Part shown: positions 24,001-26,164 of the stretch, in pieces | Layout of the letters: each line of letters starts with the position of its first letter | Numbering within the stretch: the first letter of the stretch is position 1 | Assembly (NCBI GenBank): GCA_000934455.1 | Contig: KN886516.1 | Coordinates: forward strand, 1-26,164 | Length of the DNA: 26,164 nt | DNA from: Apostichopus parvimensis | Lineage: Eukaryota; Echinodermata; Holothuroidea; Aspidochirotida; Stichopodidae | Reading direction: 5' to 3' | Position numbers and translations under genes: made by a program | Notes under the pieces: model-generated | Databases searched by the model: none | What the model was told of the DNA's origin: nothing | The model's input: only the letters and a program-made list of their open reading frames with translations

Positions 24001-24895
24001 TATCTGGACTTCATATCATACTTCAAATATATTAAATGATTGAAGAAACATTTGGATCATTTACTCTCACATGTCATAAAAGTCGGTATGGGCAGGATTT
24101 CAAAGGCGGTGAGGTCAAATTCTAAAGTATTCTCCAATTTTATTGTATAGGTAAGAAAGGCACGAATATTGATTGAAGGACCTTGAGAGTCAAATCAAGG
24201 ATTTTACATAGGAAGGGGTCGCTCTGGGGGTGGCTGAAGATGACCCCAGAAAAGTATCAAAAGTTTTGACATCCAACGGTGCATTTATAGGGAATATATT
24301 AAGACTATAAATAAGGTCCATAATTAGCTCTAAACGGAAGGGCTGTGCTTATTAATACTCTTGATTACTTTGTGAGGTTTTAAATGGGGGAATGTAATAA
24401 CATTCCTCGATTGAACCATTTCCCCCCCCTACCCCCAACTGAGGAATGGGAGTAGGGGTGGCCATTCACACCACCCCCCTCCCAACCCCATTCCCCATTT
24501 GTGCCTGCCATTGATGAAAGTATATAAGAGATTTTAAGCTACTTTCTAATACTGTTGGAACGGGTAGTTTAATTTCCAAAATAGTCTCACACATGATTGA
24601 ACTGGGATGTGTGGCTGGGATTAGTTAATATGAAGTGTCAAGTTGTTGGATCTTTCATGATTTCTGTTATCTCTCTCTGTCAAACTCCTTCTCCACAGTT
24701 ATTACACTCCGAAAGATTCCTCTAACTGTCAAAGGGTTAATGGAGCATATCAACCACTGTGACAGAAGAGATATGCCAGAAGAATCTGCCGAACTCCTTC
24801 TAAATTTTCTTCCAACGAAACAAGAGCTGAAACTTTTAGCTGAGAACGCTGAGCAGTTCAAAACCTTGGGTGAAGCTGAGCAGTACATGTTCCAG
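37..24895 (+). CDS. Formin (FH3-FH1-FH2), FMNL/diaphanous-related type, partial, 12 exons
   Basis: Formins nucleate and processively elongate unbranched actin filaments; the FH2 dimer holds the barbed end and the proline-rich FH1 feeds profilin-actin. Twelve exons (listed separately) join with GT-AG junctions and matching phases into about 450 residues without a stop. Residues about 1-140 resemble the FH3 regulatory repeat region (for example VYLQYELELAEF, close to the LQYEF motif of FMNL proteins). Residues about 140-276 are charged and helical, ending in an acidic tail. FH1 is only about 16 residues. FH2 starts at PMLNWLPI, continues as VFKELNDEKIYKELDF and DFEETF, then ARNLVITLRK, where the Ile matches the conserved actin-contact Ile of FH2 domains. 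The window breaks off inside FH2. Start codon, GTPase-binding domain, FH2 core and C-terminus are missing. Formin identity is firm; FMNL-like is my best subfamily guess, and a DAAM- or DIAPH-like assignment remains possible. Confidence 0.93.
680..915. repeat. Tandem repeat, ~72-83 bp period, three copies
   Basis: The anchor GATGCTTGGCTTTAAAG recurs at 741, 824 and 896, and GGCTTGGTATGTGTGGGAGC or close variants precede it each time. The middle copy is longer because the GCTTGGTATATGTGG segment is itself duplicated. The open frames in both directions across 752-977 come from this repetition. Confidence 0.85.
2091..2180. repeat. Tandem repeat, ~34-35 bp period, about 2.5 copies
   Basis: ACTGTTGTCATGGTAA recurs with small changes at 2095, 2129 and 2164 (ACTGTTGCCATGGTAA, ACTGTTGTCACGGG), with TTGCCAAC(A/G)GAAC in between. 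Short, diverged minisatellite within intron 1. Confidence 0.8.
2783..2881 (+). CDS. Formin exon 2 (FH3)
   Basis: The 99-base exon lies between acceptor TTCATCCACAG and donor GTAAGT. Its 33 residues start NGVKLIVSTPHVLENVAL and end SLSSRLYTFV. The pattern G(x)nlvlshphavneialSL..k...k..v is the armadillo-like helix pair of the FH3 domain in FMNL and related formins. Phase 0 at both ends, so it keeps the frame with exons 1 and 3. Confidence 0.88.
3813..3852 (+). repeat. tRNA-like arms, probable decayed tRNA-derived SINE
   Basis: CTTGC (3813-3817), loop CTTCAAA, GCAAG (3825-3829) form a perfect anticodon-type arm with U33-like T. GTGAA (3836-3840), loop TCAAAAT, TTCAC (3848-3852) form a T-type arm after a 6-base variable region. 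No convincing acceptor or D arm is found and the T loop is not canonical TTCRANY, so a working tRNA is unlikely. Confidence 0.35.
5348..5615. mobile_element. MITE (hAT-like), 252 bp, with 8-bp target site duplication
   Basis: The element spans 5356-5607. It starts CATAGGCGTAGGAGCC and ends with the inverse, CGCCTCCTACGCCTATG, so the termini are inverted repeats of about 14-16 bp. Both sides carry the same octamer GATACAGT (5348-5355 and 5608-5615), a perfect 8-bp target duplication. Eight-base duplications and TIRs of this size are typical of hAT-superfamily transposons. No transposase frame fits in 252 bp, so it is non-autonomous. Inside are two direct copies of GTGCCCGAAAAATTCTCAGC (5434 and 5518, 84 bp apart), each followed by TATTGCCCGAATTTTCACA. 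Near the 3' end is an 18-bp palindrome of G6/C6 around CTGCAG (5564-5581). Confidence 0.88.
5878..6024 (+). CDS. Formin exon 3 (FH3)
   Basis: The 147-base exon has acceptor CTCTTTATTTCAG and donor GTGAGT. It encodes 49 residues starting ILIRACDSISGNKRILEVLS and ending KESHRVELT. The pattern LL.a.c....GhkkvLeal..yk....e..RF..lm has the position and spacing of the second FH3 helical block in diaphanous-related formins; RFHAITQMI corresponds to the RF..L(i/m) core. Phase 0-0. It lies 262 bases downstream of the MITE at 5356-5607. Confidence 0.9.
6025..8881 (+). other. Intron 3: non-coding
   Basis: Contains a T tract near 6263-6272, an A-rich purine region at 6846-7040 and the ~140-bp repeats at 7505-7960. 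Open frames at 6752-7161 reflect low-complexity A/T composition. I see nothing else I can name. Confidence 0.8.
7505..7965. repeat. Diverged ~140-bp tandem repeat carrying AGGTCA half-sites
   Basis: The block GAGTACAAGAAnCCTATT(g/a) recurs at 7581, 7725 and 7862 (spacing 144 and 137). Each is followed by (A/G)GGTCA-type hexamers and then by a 'ctgaaaactttgt...gataactcaaaaa' block (about 7515, 7665, 7945). The last copy includes AGGTCAAAGGTCA at 7891-7903, two AGGTCA hexamers separated by one base. This looks like a degenerate dispersed satellite. Confidence 0.75.
8882..8998 (+). CDS. Formin exon 4 (FH3)
   Basis: The 117-base exon has acceptor TTCCATTCAAAG and donor GTGAGT. Its 39 residues include ALCLRFLNTILATTSDLNQR followed by VYLQYELELAEF. 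This corresponds to the FH3 motif 'a.m.FIN.ivhs...mnfRv.LQYEF..lgl', one of the more telling subfamily stretches and the reason I favour an FMNL-like formin. Phase 0-0. Confidence 0.92.
9785..10210. repeat. Head-to-head palindromic array of 75-bp units
   Basis: On the right, + oriented units recur every 75 bp: AGCAGTGTTCAGGATGGACA begins at 10001, 10076 and 10151. On the left the same unit is inverted: its complement CATCCTGAACACTGCTTTAA occurs twice, with GAACACTGCT at 9842 and 9917, again 75 bp apart. The orientation flips at about 9950-9975. The left arm (about 9790-9950) and right arm (about 9975-10210) are therefore complementary over roughly 150 bp or more. Because 75 is a multiple of three, both strands carry open frames across the array; these are not genes. 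Possibly a foldback-type element; no clear target duplication was found. Confidence 0.9.
10505..10599. repeat. 95-bp exact direct repeat, copy A
   Basis: The segment starting TCACGCAGTATTAATTGCTG is base-for-base identical to 13229-13323, by reading both through TTTTAATTATTTACA. Sequence before and after this copy differs from copy B before it; copy B runs straight into the N gap. See the gap-edge finding. Confidence 0.92.
11017..11148 (+). CDS. Formin exon 5 (helical linker)
   Basis: The 132-base exon has acceptor TTTCTTTAG and donor GTTAGT. It encodes 44 residues starting NYGSEIPRSVRQELDFWHSH and ending SRNELLRQE. The part from SLQEALSAHKSRNELLRQE has heptad-like hydrophobic spacing and charge typical of the dimerisation/coiled-coil region between FH3 and FH1. 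Phase 0-0. No closer family match is recalled for the WHSHYLSIQ segment. Confidence 0.85.
11149..11985 (+). other. Intron 5: non-coding
   Basis: AT-rich sequence with a short G-rich run at 11180-11203. The 96-codon open frame at 11590-11880 has no recognisable protein pattern and a composition like the rest of the intron. I see nothing else. Confidence 0.75.
11986..12012 (+). CDS. Formin microexon 6 (27 bases)
   Basis: The nine-codon exon VDRQQDKLW sits between a strong acceptor (TTTTTCTCACTCTTTGTAG) and donor GTAAGT. It continues the charged helical linker and keeps the reading frame (phase 0-0). Its small size makes it a plausible skipped exon. The identification rests on the strong splice sites and on compatible phase and composition. 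Confidence 0.7.
12870..13213. mobile_element. Possible decayed DNA-transposon MITE with inverted ends
   Basis: CTGGATTGTCCAGA (12883-12896) is inversely matched by TCCGGATAATCCAG (13197-13210) with two mismatches. A second related pair lies inside (GGGATTATCTGGATT near 12917; ATCTGGACAATATCAGG near 13170). The ends recall pogo/Tigger-like termini, but I could not find a convincing TA target duplication and the arms are imperfect. Confidence 0.3.
13229..13323. repeat. 95-bp exact direct repeat, copy B (abuts gap)
   Basis: Identical to 10505-10599 and ends exactly at the first N. Preceded by a TA microsatellite instead of the sequence preceding copy A. Confidence 0.92.
13324..13373. other. Assembly gap, 50 Ns
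   Basis: Fifty undetermined bases, a round number that suggests a placeholder rather than a measured length. True size unknown. Nine bases separate it from formin exon 7. Confidence 0.99.
13383..13427 (+). CDS. Formin exon 7 (helical linker)
   Basis: The 45-base exon has acceptor ATTTTGCAG and donor GTAGGT. It encodes NYDHEKSDFKEKIRE, a charged helical segment in phase with its neighbours. It begins only nine bases after the 50-N gap at 13324-13373, so the pyrimidine tract is largely hidden and another exon could lie in the missing sequence. Confidence 0.75.
13428..14112 (+). other. Intron 7: non-coding
   Basis: Short AT-rich intron. The only structure I see is a hairpin: GATTGTCCGA (13720-13729) and TCGGACAATC (13747-13756) pair perfectly over 10 bp with a 17-base loop. 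Confidence 0.75.
14113..14181 (+). CDS. Formin exon 8 (coiled-coil-like)
   Basis: The 69-base exon has acceptor TTGTCTATTTAG and donor GTAAGT. The 23 residues begin ITDKSEEYKGRVLELQTAME and end KMS. Leu/Val/Met spacing and high charge fit a coiled coil continuing from exon 7. Phase 0-0. Confidence 0.82.
14182..15331 (+). other. Intron 8: non-coding
   Basis: The stretch 14330-14760 looks less AT-rich than its surroundings and may be an old insertion, but neither its open frames nor its ends match anything I recognise. A G-rich purine run lies at 15078-15114. Pyrimidine-rich tracts precede exon 9. Confidence 0.7.
15332..15473 (+). CDS. Formin exon 9 (linker with acidic tail before FH1)
   Basis: The 142-base exon has acceptor TTTTTCTTCTCCCTTTCATCAG and donor GTAAGT. 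It encodes 47 residues plus one base, beginning TMYKQKTGIKPETQMSTFNY and ending in an acidic Ser/Thr-rich stretch TESESGSE. The last base (A) starts a split codon, so the exon ends in phase 1, the first departure from phase 0 in this gene. The acidic tail has several S/T next to D/E that would fit casein kinase 2 consensus; this is inference only. Confidence 0.88.
16960..16983 (+). other. Weak G-quadruplex candidate
   Basis: Runs of 3, 4, 3 and 4 guanines (16960-16962, 16964-16967, 16969-16971, 16980-16983) are separated by loops of 1, 1 and 8 bases; the last loop is slightly longer than the usual limit of 7. Confidence 0.45.
17685..17880. repeat. Diverged tandem duplication, ~100 bp unit
   Basis: CCATGACGATGTCATTCACTC (about 17692) and CCATGACGATATTCACTCTA (17790) correspond. 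So do CCTTCTTCACACCAAAA (about 17739) and CCTTCCTTCACACCCAAAA (about 17839), each followed by TGGATGTA(a/g)T. Spacing is 98-101 bp. Confidence 0.6.
17960..18120 (-). repeat. AAT microsatellite with possible retroposon 3' tail
   Basis: Eight AAT/ATA units (17960-17983) are followed on the + strand by CTAGTCTTATATAGCAC. On the - strand this reads as a sequence ending in TATATAAGACTAG plus a (TTA)n tail, the arrangement common for LINE or SINE 3' ends in invertebrates. The body up to about 18120 is not recognised. Confidence 0.4.
18228..18252 (+). other. G-quadruplex motif on the sense strand
   Basis: Four G runs of 5, 4, 5 and 4 (18228-18232, 18234-18237, 18240-18244, 18249-18252) with loops of 1, 2 and 4 bases satisfy the standard G3+N1-7 rule. 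It would be present in the formin pre-mRNA. Confidence 0.75.
18585..18890. repeat. Tandem repeat, 74-78 bp period, four copies
   Basis: The block AAGGGGCTTTTCTTTTTCA starts at 18591, 18665, 18743 (as AACAGG...) and 18821. Each is followed by 'acattttgagtagttt(a/g)gctttgtgtagtagtact'. Spacings are 74, 78 and 78. The last copy is diverged at its end. Confidence 0.92.
18940..18968 (+). other. Hammerhead-ribozyme-like relic
   Basis: TTTGAAGA is followed by a 6-bp perfect stem AGATCC/GGATCT (18948-18953, 18959-18964) with loop TGCTG and then AAAC. The layout CTGATGA-stem-GAAA of hammerhead ribozymes is recognisable, but the catalytic core is changed at several positions, so it cannot be expected to cleave. 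Similar sequences are linked to Penelope-like retroelements in animals. Confidence 0.3.
19114..19158 (+). CDS. Candidate cassette exon in formin intron 9
   Basis: A strong pyrimidine tract and acceptor (TTGTTGTCTTTCTCTAG) precede 45 bases without stop in the required phase; they are followed by GTGATT, a weak but possible donor. Spliced between exons 9 and 10 it is phase 1 at both ends, so it preserves the frame, and would insert TSTTSLAKVFRKVTL between the acidic tail and FH1. Support is splice-site and phase logic only; no homologue is recalled. Confidence 0.38.
22276..22427 (+). CDS. Formin exon 10 (FH1 and start of FH2)
   Basis: The 152-base exon has acceptor TTGTTCTATCAG and donor GTAAGT. 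After completing the split Ser codon it reads ITAPPAPPTAPAPPPVPG, a short proline-rich FH1, then a basic KSRRK. This is followed by PMLNWLPIHSTGKTVFK, the FH2 lasso; the Trp in LNW is the conserved residue that docks into the post of the partner FH2. FH1 domains usually have several profilin-binding proline runs, while only about one or two short runs are visible here. Ends in phase 0. Confidence 0.94.
22428..23049 (+). other. Intron 10: non-coding
   Basis: Short intron with one small tandem duplication (22628-22695). Exon 11 sits inside an open frame that extends upstream to 22921, but the CCCAG acceptor at 23045-23049 and the homology start define the exon. Confidence 0.75.
22628..22695. 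repeat. 34-bp tandem duplication
   Basis: AGTGGCATTGTTGACTTT starts at 22628 and again at 22662, each followed by (A/T)TACCCTTTAG-like sequence. Confidence 0.85.
23050..23221 (+). CDS. Formin exon 11 (FH2 linker and knob start)
   Basis: The 172-base exon has acceptor CTATCTATCCCAG and donor GTAAGA. It encodes ELNDEKIYKELDFTDFEETF, then a basic, variable linker ending ISLVATDRARNL plus one base. VFxELNDEKxxxELDxxDFEExF is very close to the FMNL FH2 pattern as I remember it, and RARNL(V/A)ITLRK spans the exon 11/12 junction. Ends in phase 1. Confidence 0.95.
23222..24698 (+). other. Intron 11: non-coding with LINE-like fragment
   Basis: Apart from the antisense retroelement relic (23441-23689), it contains C-rich runs with partly inverted G-rich partners at 24420-24500 (CCCCATTCCCC versus GGAATGGGAGTAGGGG). 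Nothing else is recognised. Confidence 0.75.
23441..23689 (-). pseudogene. Relic of LINE (non-LTR retrotransposon) ORF2 C-terminus
   Basis: The 82-residue antisense frame contains NRTNKYNLQN, then LPTFRIMLFKNSFIYRAAIY. This follows the pattern (R/h).YNLR...l.lP..RT.l.kNSFiyr...lWN.LP found at the C-terminal end of many LINE reverse-transcriptase polyproteins. The usual WNxLP is decayed (IQNGFLE). An AATAAA hexamer lies downstream on the same strand (about 23270-23276). No reverse transcriptase core (FADD-type motif) is present, so only the 3' end was inserted or survives. Family assignment is uncertain. Confidence 0.45.
24699..24895 (+). CDS. Formin exon 12 (FH2 knob region), last exon in window
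   Basis: The 197-base exon has acceptor CAAACTCCTTCTCCACAG and donor GTATTA, a weaker donor. It completes Val and reads ITLRKIPLTVKGLMEHINH, then PEESAELLLNFLPTKQELKL and GEAEQYMFQ. ITLRK carries the conserved FH2 isoleucine (equivalent, by pattern, to mDia1 Ile845). NFLPTKQELKLL matches the (k/r)FlPt..E.kLl motif seen across FMNL, DAAM and DIAPH. Ends in phase 0; the remaining FH2 exons lie past the window. Confidence 0.95.
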
Positions 24896-25649
24896 GTATT
24901 ACACCGTTAATTGATTAATTTTATAGTTTGATTCCAGTCCTGCTATTAATCATTGATGAATTGGTCAAGTAACAGATTTTATATCATTATTCACATATCC
25001 CCTTTCTCTGCATAAACCATTCCACAACAATTCCGTAACAATCCGTCGAGATGTCAGTCACGGTTATCATCCGGCATGTAATTTCTCAATGTAGAATAGG
25101 ACAATTGTGCTTTACTGCCCTCTTTTATCTGCCATGATGTCTCCTTGCTCCAAGAACCACCAGGTTTTTGATGCCTTTCATCAAGATTTATGAGTTATTA
25201 CGTATAACAAACTTAATCATCATTACATAATGGTAAATATCTTGAATGATTTCTGAGGATGATGTGTCATTTTGTGATTAATTTGTGGATCAAAACACTA
25301 ACTTTTATGTTCCATAGTGTAAAATCAAAGCATGACACTGTTTTGATGGAATCCGTTTTGAAACAGCAGCTATTTTGGTAGAATTTTCAATACAGTTTGA
25401 CAAGTTTAACATCCAGGTGGTGATGAAAACATTTGAAAACTTTGAAGTTGTTGCAATTCACATTTTACATCTGATAATTTCTCCAAATTGTTGACAATTT
25501 AAGTTGTGAAAATCAATGAGAATCCCCTACTTATCACTCATGTGATGAAACTTCTAGGACGGGATCCTTGTATGAGTAATAGGTGTGAAAATTACCAGAA
25601 ATTTTTCTTAGTGGTTATGCAACTGTTATAATGCTTATCTCAAGTTATA
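24896..25649 (+). other. Intron 12, first part: non-coding
   Basis: AT-rich sequence after the exon 12 donor. I see no gene, repeat or RNA structure before the minisatellite. Confidence 0.75.
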
Positions 25650-26164
25650 TGTCATACTGTATGACTTTACATGGATCTCATATGACTTGATTCTGATATC
25701 TTGTAACTTGCATGTGATATCATGTGATTTGATTCTGATATCCTGTGACTTGATTCTGATACCCTGTGATTTGCATGTGATATCCTGTGACTTGATTCTG
25801 ATATCCTGTGACTTGCATGTCATATCACGTGACTTGATTCTGATATCCTGTGACTTGATTCTGATATCATGTGACTTGATTCTGATATCCTGTGACTTGC
25901 ATGTCATATCATGTGACTTGATTCTGATATCCTGTGACATGCATGTGATATCCTGTGACTTGATTCTGATACCCTGTGAATTGCATGTCATATTATGTGA
26001 CTTGATTCTGATATCCTGTGACATGCATGTGATATCCTGTGACTTGATTCTGATACCCTGTGACTTACATGTGATATCATGTGACTTGATTCTGATATCC
26101 TGTGACCTTCATGTGATATCATGTGATTTGCATGTGATATTCTCTGACTTGATTCTGATATCAT
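25650..26164. repeat. 21-bp minisatellite with two alternating unit types, runs off window
   Basis: Units are TGTGACTTGATTCTGATATCC and its variant in which GATTCTG is replaced by GCATGTG, both 21 bp, about 24 copies in irregular order. Several units contain ATCACGTGAC or ATCATGTGAC. Because 21 is a multiple of three, the - strand stays open as heptapeptide repeats (SQDIRIK / SHDMTCK); I treat that frame as a by-product. The array extends beyond the window end. Confidence 0.95.

Noticed and set aside
25635-26024. 129-codon antisense frame of heptapeptide repeats
   Set aside because: By-product of the 21-bp minisatellite; no promoter-like or splice context and no domain.
1-26164. CRISPR array, operon or phage-like system
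   Set aside because: Repeats here are contiguous minisatellites or inverted arrays without spacers, and the window is one intron-rich animal gene.

Overview
The window is animal nuclear DNA. It is AT-rich, has long introns with GT-AG junctions, polypyrimidine tracts before acceptors, many microsatellites and minisatellites, decayed transposable elements and one 50-base assembly gap. There are no operons, tRNA clusters or prokaryote-like coding density. The repeat style (AGGTCA-bearing ~140-bp repeats, poly-C/G tracts, small MITEs) reminds me of marine invertebrate genomes such as echinoderms, but I cannot fix the species from this sequence.

One gene spans essentially the whole window on the + strand: the middle part of a formin, the actin-nucleating and actin-elongating protein. 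I could chain twelve coding exons, at 37-87, 2783-2881, 5878-6024, 8882-8998, 11017-11148, 11986-12012, 13383-13427, 14113-14181, 15332-15473, 22276-22427, 23050-23221 and 24699-24895. They join in frame without a stop into about 450 residues. Exons 1-4 encode an FH3-type armadillo-like regulatory region. Exons 5-9 encode a charged helical linker that becomes very acidic. Exon 10 carries a very short proline-rich FH1 and the start of FH2, including the lasso tryptophan in LNW. Exons 11-12 encode more FH2, including the conserved NLxITLRK segment. The 5' end (start codon, GTPase-binding domain) and 3' end (rest of FH2, any autoregulatory tail) lie outside the window. Matches to remembered family patterns are best for the FMNL/diaphanous-related group; the exact orthology is open, so no symbol is given.

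Everything else is intronic. Introns 1-4 hold diverged tandem repeats (680-915, 2091-2180, 7505-7960), a 252-bp MITE with terminal inverted repeats and a perfect 8-bp target duplication (5356-5607), and a head-to-head palindromic array of 75-bp units (9785-10210) that would fold into a long hairpin in the pre-mRNA. Intron 6 has the gap, and the 95 bases before the gap are an exact copy of sequence 2.7 kb upstream, which suggests an assembly problem or a young repeat. The 6.8-kb intron 9 has a guanine-quadruplex motif, a 4-copy ~76-bp array, a hammerhead-like relic and a frame-preserving candidate cassette exon (19114-19158). Intron 11 has an antisense fragment resembling the C-terminus of a LINE reverse transcriptase. 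The window ends inside a 21-bp minisatellite (25650-26164).

I found no evidence for a previously unknown multi-gene system. The points most worth following are the palindromic array, the MITE, the gap-edge duplication, the candidate cassette exon and the unusually short FH1.
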